From assembly GCA_028288125.1 (NCBI GenBank), contig JAQBOH010000033.1:1-64000 (forward strand): a stretch of 64,000 bases of DNA, read 5' to 3'. This document shows positions 53,488 to 61,459 of this stretch, one piece after another; within the stretch, counting starts at the first letter, position 1, and each line of letters begins with the position of its first letter. This DNA comes from Mucilaginibacter sp. Lineage in GTDB: Bacteria; Bacteroidota; Bacteroidia; Sphingobacteriales; Sphingobacteriaceae. Below the pieces are notes generated by a model. The model saw nothing but the letters and a program-made list of their open reading frames with translations. It did not search any database and was not told where the DNA came from. The position numbers and the translations under genes are program-made.

Positions 53488-54369
53488 CTAAAATACAGGA
53501 AGGGCGCAAGGTTCGTTTATGAATGGAAAAACCAACAGTGCTTTGGTAAAATGACCCGCCAGCTTTTGGGTAACGCTTTCTTCAAATATTTTCTGAAAAA
53601 AATTCCGTTTACGGTGAATCAACACAAGCAAATCAATATCGATATGTTCGGAACGTCAATCCAGGCTGCTGGCTACATTTTCACCTTTTATTTCCCGGTA
53701 AAATATCTTTGGATAATTTATTTTAGATGATATCATTTTAAGAAAAACGTCAGCCTTCATTGATTCTTTAGCGTTTGTTTTATTTTCAAAAACGTGAGTA
53801 ATTAAAATTTCAGCATTCAGGTATTTAGCGAAGCCCGATAATGATTGTAACACATTAATGTCGCGTGGAGCCATATCGGTAGCGAATGCCATTTTTTTAT
53901 ATCCCTTAAAACTCGCTTTGCCCGGTACAATCAAAACCGGGCAGTTAGCTTGTCCTATTACATTTTGTACATGGTCCCCAAATAAAAATGTACCTAAGCC
54001 GTCGGCAGAATGTGTACCTATAACCGCCAAAAGTATTTCATGCGTGTTTACAATTTCATTTAGCACATCTGTCAAAATTCCCGACGCGCTTGACTGCTCA
54101 ATACAGGGCCTGAATTGTCCGCTATCTCTATTCAATTGTTTATTTAAGCGGCATGCCAATTTATTGACTTCATTCTCGCTATTCCCTTTAAGTACCTGGT
54201 AGCTTTCCATTGGCCATGTCACCTGCGCGGCCATGCCGTCATTTGAAGGCACAATAAATACATTACACAACAACACATTTGCTTTAATTTTTTGAGCCAG
54301 CTTTTATGCGTAATACGCCGCATGATTAGCCCCGGCAGAAAAATCGGTAAGTACTAATATTGTTTTCAT
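53488..54369 (-). pseudogene. Universal stress protein gene with two in-frame stops
   Basis: From ATG 54369 one frame of 294 codons runs to TAG at 53488: TILVLTDFSAGANHAAYYA then TAA (54304-54306; TTA would restore Leu), KLAQKIKANVLLCNVF..., through GKASFKGYKKMAFATD, to a TGA at 53656-53658, then RSEHIDIDLLVLIHRKRNFFQKIF. It is a two-domain USP with two point nonsense changes, no shifts. The track ORF 53656-54276 is the middle. Last gene after the yceI at 54374. Confidence 0.85.
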
Positions 54370-54373
54370 AATT

Positions 54374-54991
54374 TTAACGATTAATGGATTTTATTTTCAA
54401 ATGAAAATCAACGCTTAGCTTATCTTTTGTCTGTATCATTCCGCCTAGCTTTTTTGGCGGTATAAGATTGAAGTCAGAAAAATTCACGTCACGGGATCCT
54501 AATAAATGGATTACTTTTTGGTCATCCACCGAGATTTTGTATTTCACGTCAAACTGTTTTCGCACGCCGGCGATTTCAATCTCCACCATCCCGGTTATTG
54601 GCTCAGGTTGTGAGGTAAGCTCCGGAAGTTTATTTAATGTCAAAAAAGCTATATGAAGCATAGGAAACTGCTTTTCCTTCAGCGTTTTTCGAAGGTCACG
54701 TGTCATCATTGAGTTATGACAGTTAAAGCTTTGAATGTTTATACCTATCCCGCCTGATAAAATCATTTGACTTTTGCCCTGGCTTACCTTAATTGTATCG
54801 GTCCGTTCGTAAGCTAAAATATCGCATGCAAACTTGTTTACATTTGTACTTCCGTTAACGCATAGGCTGCTATTTTCACTAACTATCCATTTTCTCCCGT
54901 CAGCCGCATGGCTTAGCTGTCGCGGTAAAATGTAAGTCGCCGGGGCAACTAACAACAGGTAAAGACACAATATATTTTTGTATAACATCAC
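54374..54991 (-). CDS. YceI-family protein, divergent
   Basis: 205 residues with a hydrophobic start (LYLLLVAPATYILP). The fold is YceI-like (VNGSTNVNKFACDI, KTLKEKQFPMLHIAF, LGSRDVNFSDFNLIPPKKLGGMIQTKDKLSVDFHLK split) but with Cys residues and little identity to the YceI at 49848. Between a membrane protein gene (55001) and the broken USP gene (53488), with gaps under 10 bp: one operon. Confidence 0.8.
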   Translation of the reverse strand: MMLYKNILCLYLLLVAPATYILPRQLSHAADGRKWIVSENSSLCVNGSTNVNKFACDILAYERTDTIKVSQGKSQMILSGGIGINIQSFNCHNSMMTRDLRKTLKEKQFPMLHIAFLTLNKLPELTSQPEPITGMVEIEIAGVRKQFDVKYKISVDDQKVIHLLGSRDVNFSDFNLIPPKKLGGMIQTKDKLSVDFHLKIKSINR

Positions 54992-55000
54992 GGTAAGTTA

Positions 55001-55423
55001 TCAGGGGTTGACTTTAGCAAATACTACCCCTGCTGTGATGGCCTGTAGCAATCCATAAATAAACCAGCTTAACACCATAGCTACCGTTATGTCTAGTGCG
55101 CTAAAAGATATCCACATAACCGGCAATAAAGCAATTACAGAGTATACGAGTCCAAATTCTAATCCCCTTAAAACAACTCTGCCTTTAAACAATGCTTTGA
55201 ACCGGTCCCAAAACCAGGATAAGGCGAAGCTGAATATAAAAGCATGTAGATAAAACAGCATATCCCTGCTGCCGTCTGAGTTAAACAACGGATTATTATA
55301 TTCGGTGAACAGCTTCGGGAAAAACCGGATAGCCAGGAACAGGCCGCCATAGCTCAATATGAATAAAATGCAGCCCCCTATTAATCCTGCAATAAGGATT
55401 TTTTTCATTTTGTTAAGATTCAA
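55001..55423 (-). CDS. Membrane protein of unknown function
   Basis: 140 residues, four hydrophobic segments (KILIAGLIGGCILFILSYGGLFL; FYLHAFIFSFALSWFW; LVYSVIALLPVMWISFSAL; VAMVLSWFIYGLLQAITAGVVF). A TTG at 55423 or the ATG five codons on may be the start. First of the yceI-USP operon. The spacer before it holds a GC-rich repeat (GCCCCGCCGGGGACGGGC). Confidence 0.6.
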   Translation of the reverse strand: MNLNKMKKILIAGLIGGCILFILSYGGLFLAIRFFPKLFTEYNNPLFNSDGSRDMLFYLHAFIFSFALSWFWDRFKALFKGRVVLRGLEFGLVYSVIALLPVMWISFSALDITVAMVLSWFIYGLLQAITAGVVFAKVNP

Positions 55424-55521
55424 TTACGTAAGCTATTTCGACAGTAAAAACGGGATGTCACCCTCAGCCCCGCCGGGGACGGGCGCAGGCCCTCCTCAAC
55501 GAAGCTCAAAGTAACAGTCTA

Positions 55522-56559
55522 TCAATTCTCCAGGATCACTTTCAAAGCTTTTTCCTTTGCGGCATTTCCGAACGTATCATATGCCTCAATGATGCGGTCA
55601 AGTTTAAAATGATGAGTAATAAGTCGTTTTGGCTCTATTTTTTTAGCCTGAACAGTTTTTAGCAGCAAAGGCGTGGTAACCGTGTCAACAAGCCGGGTGG
55701 TTATCGTGATGTTTTTTGACCATAAGTTTTCCAGGTGTAGCGTTACACTTTTCCCATGAACCCCAATATTGGCAATATGGCCTCCGGGGCCAATAATTTC
55801 CTGGCACAATTCAAATGTTGCTGGTACGCCCACAGCCTCGATCGCAACGTCAACTCCTTTATCGCCCGTGAGCCTCTTGATTTTTTCTATTGTGTTTTCA
55901 GTAAGCGTATTGACAATTTGGGTGGCGCCGAAAGTTTTTGCCAGGTTCAGGCGATTCTCATCCTGGTCGATCATAATAATTTCTGCAGGCGAATAAAATT
56001 GAGCGGTCAATAACGCTGCTATACCTATCGGCCCCGATCCAACAATCGCTACAGTATCGCCGGGCTTTACCTGTCCGTTTAATACACCGCATTCAAAACC
56101 GGTAGGTAAAATATCGCTGAGCATTACCAGGGCCTCCTCATCCGAACCGGCAGGGATCGGGTAAAGGCTGTTGTCCGCGTGTGGTATCCTCACATATTCG
56201 GCCTGCGTGCCATCAATCATATAACCTAATATCCATCCGCCGTCGATGCAATGCGAATACATGCCCTTTTTGCAATACTCGCATTTGCCGCATGAGGTAA
56301 TACAGGATATGATTACATGGTCGCCTGGTTTAAAGTTACTTACCCCGCTGCCAACCTCTTCTATTATACCAACGCCTTCGTGACCTATAATTCTACCGTC
56401 CTTAACCTCGGGCAGGTCACCTTTCATAATATGCAGGTCTGTTCCGCATATTGTTGTTTTAAGAATTTTTACGATTGCATCCGTTGGTTTTGTTATAGTG
56501 GGTTTTGGTTTATCTTCCCAAGCCTTTTTTCCGGCGCCATGATAAACTAAAGCTTTCAT
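55522..56559 (-). CDS. Zinc-dependent alcohol dehydrogenase
   Basis: 345 residues from ATG at 56559 (KALVYHGAGKKAWEDKP, the usual family start); upstream in-frame ATG 56637 would add 26 residues. Catalytic zinc site CGTDLHIMKGD (Cys37 region) and GHEGVG; structural zinc CGKCEYCKKGMYSHC; Rossmann VAIVGSGPIGIAAL. Oxidises or reduces short-chain alcohols with NAD(P). Preceded by a FixK-type promoter. Confidence 0.9.
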   Translation of the reverse strand: MKALVYHGAGKKAWEDKPKPTITKPTDAIVKILKTTICGTDLHIMKGDLPEVKDGRIIGHEGVGIIEEVGSGVSNFKPGDHVIISCITSCGKCEYCKKGMYSHCIDGGWILGYMIDGTQAEYVRIPHADNSLYPIPAGSDEEALVMLSDILPTGFECGVLNGQVKPGDTVAIVGSGPIGIAALLTAQFYSPAEIIMIDQDENRLNLAKTFGATQIVNTLTENTIEKIKRLTGDKGVDVAIEAVGVPATFELCQEIIGPGGHIANIGVHGKSVTLHLENLWSKNITITTRLVDTVTTPLLLKTVQAKKIEPKRLITHHFKLDRIIEAYDTFGNAAKEKALKVILEN

Positions 56560-56664
56560 GTTTTTAATCGCATCTCCATTGGAGCCGTTAGGCTGTACAA
56601 GAAGCGTTACAATTTTGTCCACAAGTAAATTTTCCATAATAATAATTTGGTTTTTAATATATAA

Positions 56665-56730
56665 CAAAACTATAGCTATTCAATTCCGGTATTAATGATA
56701 CGCGTTATCTCAATAAATGATATAGATCAC
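56665..56730 (-). promoter_or_regulatory. FixK/FNR-type promoter of the alcohol dehydrogenase gene
   Basis: TGATATAGATCA at 56718-56729 (TGA-N6-TCA, centre 56723.5; ATGATATAGATCAC fits a symmetrical site) and -7 box TAGTTTTG on the minus strand (plus CAAAACTA, 56665-56672, centre 56668.5), 55 bp apart. Confidence 0.7.
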
Positions 56731-56862
56731 TTATTGAACTCGCCATCGTCCTCTGCCGTTAAAAGGAGCTCGCGAATGGAAATTTCAACATCGGTTTTAA
56801 GACAATTTACACATTGGATTCGCACATCTGTCCATTAAGCCATCATACCAAACCCTGCTTTA

Positions 56863-56960
56863 GTTCAAAAACCAACTTTAAACAATTTAAAGTTACTTTT
56901 TCGTGCATCGGTTCAAAAACCGCCTGAACTATTGTTTTTGAGCGGTTTTTTGTAAATTTG
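56863..56960 (+). promoter_or_regulatory. Promoter and putative operator of the lysine aminotransferase
   Basis: Direct repeat GTTCAAAAACC at 56863-56873 and 56911-56921, enclosing a 21-bp palindrome AACTTTAAA-CAA-TTTAAAGTT (56874-56894). Then TTG at 56932-56934 and -7 box TAAATTTG (56953-56960), 18 bp apart, 16 bp before the ATG. No TGA-N6-TCA at the 55-bp position. Confidence 0.6.
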
Positions 56961-56976
56961 AACAAACGCGAAATGT

Positions 56977-58308
56977 ATGTATAACCTCCATGTATCTCCC
57001 GAAAATGTTCAGGCTTCATTACAAAAACACGTACTGGCCGACGGCTTCGATCTTACTTTTGATATGGAAAAAAGCAATGGGGTTTACATTTACGATTCAA
57101 AGCATAACCGCACCCTGCTCGACTTTTTTACTTGTTTCGCATCTGTGCCGCTGGGTTACAATCATCCTAAAATGCTGAACGATGAAGCGTTTAAAAAAAA
57201 TCTCCTGATGGCCGCGTTAACCAACCCCTCCAACTCGGATATATACACTACCCAATACGCCCAGTTTGTTGAAACGTTCGACCGGATTGGCATCCCCGCT
57301 TACCTGCCCCACGCGTTCTTTATCGCCGGCGGCTCCCTGGCGATTGAAAATGCATTGAAAGTGGCAATGGACTGGAAAGTGCAGAAAAACTTTACCAAAG
57401 GATATAAAGAGGAGAAAGGCTTTAAGGTTATTCACTTTGAGCATGCTTTTCACGGCCGCTCGGGCTATACGCTTAGCCTTACCAATACGCAGCCCGTAAA
57501 AACAAAGTGGTACGCCAAATTCAATTGGCCGCGGGTTTCGCATCCGCATATAAATTTCCCGCTAACTGATACTACCCTACCCGACCTGGTAAAACGCGAG
57601 GAATTATCCATAGCACAGATCAAACAAGCTTTCGCGGACAACAGGGACGATGTTTGTGCCATCATTATTGAGCCGGTACAGTCAGAGGGCGGCGATAACC
57701 ATGTAAGACAGGAGTTTTTAGAACAATTACGGCTGCTGGCGGATGAAAACGACGCCATGCTGATATACGACGAGATCCAAACCGGTGTCGGCCTTACCGG
57801 GAAATTTTGGTGCCACGAGCATTTTGGCGAACGGGCGCGGCCGGATATCCTCGCTTTTGGTAAAAAAATGCAGGTTTGCGGCATCCTGGCAAGTAAAAGG
57901 GTCGACGAGGTTGAAAATAATGTATTTAAAGTTTCGTCCCGCATCAATTCCACGTGGGGCGGCAGCCTGGTTGATATGGTGCGATCGGCTAAGATCATGG
58001 AGATCATACAGGAAGACAACTTATGTGAGAATGCGGCCCGGATCGGAGCTTATTTACAAAATGAATTGGTTCGTGTGTCCAAAAGCCATTCCGTCATTCA
58101 CAATGTTCGCGGCAAGGGTTTGCTAACGGCCTTTGACCTTCCTGATAAAACCGCCAGGGATAAATTCATACAACTCGGACTGGAGAAAAACGTCATGTTC
58201 CTGGGATGCGGCGACCAGACCATACGTTTTAGACCCGCGCTTATTATTGGCGAAAAACATATCGATGATGGCCTGGAAATACTTGAAAATATATCCAAAA
58301 AACTGTAA
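56977..58308 (+). CDS. lat: L-lysine 6-transaminase
   Basis: 443 residues, class III PLP aminotransferase converting lysine and 2-oxoglutarate to the 6-semialdehyde and glutamate. Motifs: LDFFTCFASVPLGYNHP, HFEHAFHGRSGYTLSLT, IIIEPVQSEGGDNHV, YDEIQTGVG and the PLP lysine in AFGKKMQVCGI (about 298). Pathway partner genes (semialdehyde dehydrogenase) are not adjacent. Own promoter. Confidence 0.9.
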   Translation: MYNLHVSPENVQASLQKHVLADGFDLTFDMEKSNGVYIYDSKHNRTLLDFFTCFASVPLGYNHPKMLNDEAFKKNLLMAALTNPSNSDIYTTQYAQFVETFDRIGIPAYLPHAFFIAGGSLAIENALKVAMDWKVQKNFTKGYKEEKGFKVIHFEHAFHGRSGYTLSLTNTQPVKTKWYAKFNWPRVSHPHINFPLTDTTLPDLVKREELSIAQIKQAFADNRDDVCAIIIEPVQSEGGDNHVRQEFLEQLRLLADENDAMLIYDEIQTGVGLTGKFWCHEHFGERARPDILAFGKKMQVCGILASKRVDEVENNVFKVSSRINSTWGGSLVDMVRSAKIMEIIQEDNLCENAARIGAYLQNELVRVSKSHSVIHNVRGKGLLTAFDLPDKTARDKFIQLGLEKNVMFLGCGDQTIRFRPALIIGEKHIDDGLEILENISKKL

Positions 58309-58519
58309 TAAGTGTAAAACCTTTGCTACAAAGCGCCTGTAAAACACTAATTTACGATACATAAATCATATCTGTGCGCTATAAAACAGCCGTTTTTGCG
58401 CCAATATAGCCTGCCTTAACAATATACCCTACTTTTTTACCAAAATAGGCAATATATTTAGTTATTACCCGTAGTAATTTTGAATATAATGCCAGGTGTA
58501 AATATTAGCCGGAAGTATA

Positions 58520-58960
58520 ATGAGTAAACAAATAGAGAAATTAAAAAGACAACTGATGGAAATTTCTGAGGTTGTGAATTCGTTTCGGTCCGAAGCAGTA
58601 CAGGTAAGAGTTGTTGAGAGGTTATTAGACGCGATGGTTGAATCCGAAAAAACAGACAATGATGGTTCGGAAGCGCTTAACAAAAGAGCTCAAAAACAGC
58701 GCTCAGATGAAAGCGCCTACTCTCCGGCACGCCGGGTTAAAAAGCCCGGAGCTACTAAAGTTTTAAATCAGCTGTTATCAACTGATTTTTTTGCCACCCC
58801 ACACTCCATATCAGCCATAGCGAGCTATTGTCAGGACAATTTTGATTCAGATTTTAAAACCTCCGAGCTCTCCGGCATCCTGTTAAAGCTCGCGAAAGAA
58901 AACAAGCTCCGCCGCGAACGAAGCAACGAAAATAATAGATTTGAGTATGTGAGGGTTTGA
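58520..58960 (+). CDS. Protein of unknown function with winged-helix-like C-terminus
   Basis: 146 residues: N-terminal coiled-coil region (QIEKLKRQLMEISEVVNSFRSEAVQVRVVERLLDAMVE), a basic linker (NKRAQKQRSDESAYSPARRVKKPGATK), and a C-terminal region (HSISAIASYCQDNFDSDFKTSELSGILLKLAKENKLRRERSNENNRFEY) like a winged helix. DNA binding is possible, not shown. No family recognised. Confidence 0.6.
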   Translation: MSKQIEKLKRQLMEISEVVNSFRSEAVQVRVVERLLDAMVESEKTDNDGSEALNKRAQKQRSDESAYSPARRVKKPGATKVLNQLLSTDFFATPHSISAIASYCQDNFDSDFKTSELSGILLKLAKENKLRRERSNENNRFEYVRV

Positions 58961-59055
58961 GTCCGAAAAAAGCGGCAACTGGCGTTTCGGCAAAATAATT
59001 TGGGGTAATGTGAGTCGGTAAAATTTCGTTCACATAAAAGACATTCGTTTCGCCT

Positions 59056-59201
59056 CACCTAAATCCTCTCCAAAGGAGAGAACTTTGAATGGCAAGGCCG
59101 CTGTTTAGCTCCCTCTTCAAAGGAAAGGACTTTAAAATAGCAAGACCGCTAATTGTATCGCTGTTTTAGCTTAGTCCCTCTCCTTGGAGAGGGCTAGGGT
59201 G
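59056..59201. repeat. Inverted-repeat element CACCTAAATCCTCTCCAAAGGAGAG
   Basis: Left arm 59056-59080 is mirrored imperfectly by CCCTCTCCTTGGAGAGGGCTAGGGTG (59176-59201). Inside are two diverged direct copies of a CTCTCCAAAGGAGAGAACTTT...GGCAAGGCCGCT-type unit. No gene. Confidence 0.6.
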
Positions 59202-59257
59202 ATACTATATCAAAACACTGCAAAACTAATCTCTGATCTATCTCCAGCCTCTCACAG

Positions 59258-60220
59258 CTACCTAAACCTATACAATGCCGATATAGACCCCCATTGGTGC
59301 TTATGTGCCATTTCTTTAACGTCCTTGGTATGATATATAGCGGCTGCATTCACTACAAAGCGTTTGGTGGTAAAAGCGATACCGAACTGTTGGCTGAAAA
59401 TAAATGGCTCCTTATGCTGTATAATTTCGAGGCTATTGGGGTCATTGTGATTGTCGAACAAGCCGCCCTGTATCGTCGCATCATATGCTACATAGTTGAC
59501 CTGGGGCTTGTAGTAGAGAAATATTTCCTGTTCGTGAAGAGGGATGATGGATTCGTTTCTTATCGCGGTACTTTGTGTGCTTACCGAATGAAATAGCTGG
59601 TTAAACAAGCCTATCCTCACCAGCGGCCCGGCACCGGCACCTGTAAATCCGTTGCCTAAATTGGCATAGCTGGCCAATGAAATGTCAATTCCCGGCGCCC
59701 TTGCAATCAATTTGTTGTACTCGGCCGACAGATTAATTTCAAAATCGTTTTTTACCTGGTACTGCCAGCCGCCGACCGCGTAAAATCCAAAAGTCCGGTG
59801 AATAAAGCTTTGTATCTGTTCGCCGAGCGCAGCGGGGCCAACCACGCCGAGCTGCGCGCCTAGTTTGAGGTTGCTTTCGCTTTTATAGAGCAAATTTAAG
59901 GTGCCGCCGATATAAAGATATGCTGCAAAGGGCCTGTCGACATATTCCGGACCCGGCACAAAGCCAGATTGCGGATTAAATATTTTTTGACCGGTTTCAA
60001 ATCCCAAAACTTTATTGGCTAACAACGTGCTATCGCCGCCTTTAATTTTTAAAGCATGGCTATAATAAAGGAATGTGCCATCTGTATAATACCTGTCGGA
60101 TCCTTTTAGGAGGTAGGAGTCGTTATCGGTTTGAGCACCAAATTCGGTGCTATGCGACTGAGCAAATACGCCGGCTGTCCCGAAAAGGAAAGCCAGGAAA
60201 CAGAATAGTATAAATTTCAT
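59258..60220 (-). CDS. LpxR-like lipid A 3'-O-deacylase
   Basis: 320 residues: signal peptide (KFILFCFLAFLFGTAGVFAQ) then a beta-barrel. The block FGAQTDNDSYLLKGSDRYYTDG matches the LpxR family, whose active site includes Asn-Asp and Thr, and VGPAALGEQIQSFIH is the other family hallmark. It would cut a 3' acyl chain from lipid A in the outer membrane. Confidence 0.85.
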   Translation of the reverse strand: MKFILFCFLAFLFGTAGVFAQSHSTEFGAQTDNDSYLLKGSDRYYTDGTFLYYSHALKIKGGDSTLLANKVLGFETGQKIFNPQSGFVPGPEYVDRPFAAYLYIGGTLNLLYKSESNLKLGAQLGVVGPAALGEQIQSFIHRTFGFYAVGGWQYQVKNDFEINLSAEYNKLIARAPGIDISLASYANLGNGFTGAGAGPLVRIGLFNQLFHSVSTQSTAIRNESIIPLHEQEIFLYYKPQVNYVAYDATIQGGLFDNHNDPNSLEIIQHKEPFIFSQQFGIAFTTKRFVVNAAAIYHTKDVKEMAHKHQWGSISALYRFR

Positions 60221-60280
60221 TTAGAATTCCGGAATAGGCAGCTAAAGTAAAAAAAACTCTGTAAAGTTCGAGCGTGAAGA

Positions 60281-60811
60281 TCAGGGTTTCCGAAAGGTGT
60301 AGCCAAAGCTTACCCCGGCGTAAGGTACAAAGTTAGCGTTGTTAAAAAGCGGATTTATACTAGCCCTGAAAGTAAAGCCGGTTATTGGCTGGTAACGATA
60401 ACCGAATGTCATAGTGCCAACAGTTAAGCCGCTCGTGCCTTTGTTATTGAAGTCTAGGCCGTCATCGTTGCCGGATAGTAACGTCAGGCCTATCCCAATT
60501 TCGAAGTAGTTATTATTTTTTCCGAGCAGATAATTTACCTGCACCGGCAGCATGGTAACACCTGAATTGTTCGACCCGTCATACCCGATGCCGATTCGCA
60601 TGCCGAGTCCATCTCTTTTTTGTGAAAAGCGGGTATCATAATTGGCGGATATCGTAAGTCCTGGCCCGTAAAGCTCGAAAAATATATCCTCTGCCCTGGT
60701 TGCATGCAGCGAATCACGTTTGAGTGAAATGATGTTTTGTGCCTTTAAAAAATTCGGAATAATAACAGCTAAAACGAGTACAATAAGTTTAACCCATCTT
60801 GCTCTATTCAT
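60281..60811 (-). CDS. Outer-membrane beta-barrel protein A
   Basis: 176 residues, signal peptide (KLIVLVLAVIIPNFLKAQ) and a small barrel. Shares ISANYDTRFSQKRDGLGMRIGIGYD and MTFGYRYQPITGFTFRASINPLFNN with its neighbour at 60853, so a tandem pair. No specific function known. Confidence 0.75.
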   Translation of the reverse strand: MNRARWVKLIVLVLAVIIPNFLKAQNIISLKRDSLHATRAEDIFFELYGPGLTISANYDTRFSQKRDGLGMRIGIGYDGSNNSGVTMLPVQVNYLLGKNNNYFEIGIGLTLLSGNDDGLDFNNKGTSGLTVGTMTFGYRYQPITGFTFRASINPLFNNANFVPYAGVSFGYTFRKP

Positions 60812-60852
60812 AATGGCGATCGATCAAAACAGCCGGTTAATGTTAACAGGTG

Positions 60853-61377
60853 TTAAAAGGTATATCCTAAACTAATACCGGCCGACGGATAAAAAGTTGA
60901 ACTGTCAAAAAGCGGGTTAAAGCTGGCCCTGAAGTTAAAACCGCCGTCAACAGGCTGGTACCGGTAACCAAATGTCATGGTGCCCAAAACGGTATGTGAG
61001 GTTGTGGTTGTGTTGTCAAATGAAAAAAGACTTTGGCCGGAATATGAGGCATAGGTTGCACCTGCGCCAATCTCAAAATATTTGCTGCTTTTTCCCAATA
61101 AATAATTCAGCTGGACAGGGATGGACACGAGCGAACTGCCGCCGCCTGCAATAAATCCGATACCAATTCTCCCGCCGAAGCCGTCCCTGCGTTGAGAAAA
61201 CCGGGTATCATAGTTGGCAGAAAAAAGCAGGCCGGGGCCTCCAAGTTCGACATATACACTTTGTGCCCGGGTGGAGTCAGCCCGGCCGGAAATTGCACTT
61301 TGTGCCTGCGATGTGTTATAAAAAAGGAAGCTTAATAATGTAACAATTGCGATTTTTAATGATTTGGTTGTTTTCAT
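60853..61377 (-). CDS. Outer-membrane beta-barrel protein B
   Basis: 174 residues, signal peptide (KSLKIAIVTLLSFLFYNTSQAQ). Same fold and motifs as the 60281 gene (FSANYDTRFSQRRDGFGGRIGIG, MTFGYRYQPVDGGFNFRASFNPLF), 41 bp apart. A tandem duplication; probably one transcript. Confidence 0.75.
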   Translation of the reverse strand: MKTTKSLKIAIVTLLSFLFYNTSQAQSAISGRADSTRAQSVYVELGGPGLLFSANYDTRFSQRRDGFGGRIGIGFIAGGGSSLVSIPVQLNYLLGKSSKYFEIGAGATYASYSGQSLFSFDNTTTTSHTVLGTMTFGYRYQPVDGGFNFRASFNPLFDSSTFYPSAGISLGYTF

Positions 61378-61381
61378 AAAG

Positions 61382-61432
61382 GTTTAGTTTATGATAAAGA
61401 TATTTTTTTATATCCAAATTCACAAACTAAAC
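61382..61432. repeat. GTTTAGTTT/AAACTAAAC hairpin
   Basis: Perfect 9-bp arms at 61382-61390 and 61424-61432 with an AT-rich inner hairpin (GATA...TATC), between lon and the beta-barrel pair. Confidence 0.45.
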
Positions 61433-61459
61433 ATTTAATTGATATCCGGTATTATAGAA

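Noticed and set aside
53656-53658. Stop-codon recoding (TGA as sense)
   Set aside because: No SECIS-like element is seen, and the gene has a second, TAA stop; decay is simpler.
53473-53730. Plus-strand ORF of 85 aa
   Set aside because: It is antisense to the end of the universal stress protein gene, whose minus-strand frame encodes recognisable USP sequence.
53656-54276. Intact 206-aa USP gene as in the ORF track
   Set aside because: In-frame USP sequence continues beyond both ends, so this is only the middle of a split gene.
55424-55521. FixK-type promoter for the membrane protein-yceI-USP operon
   Set aside because: I could find neither TAnnTTTG nor the box; only GC-rich repeat sequence.
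56896-56907. FixK-type box for the lysine aminotransferase promoter
   Set aside because: No TGA-N6-TCA at the 55-bp position; the promoter carries a different palindrome.
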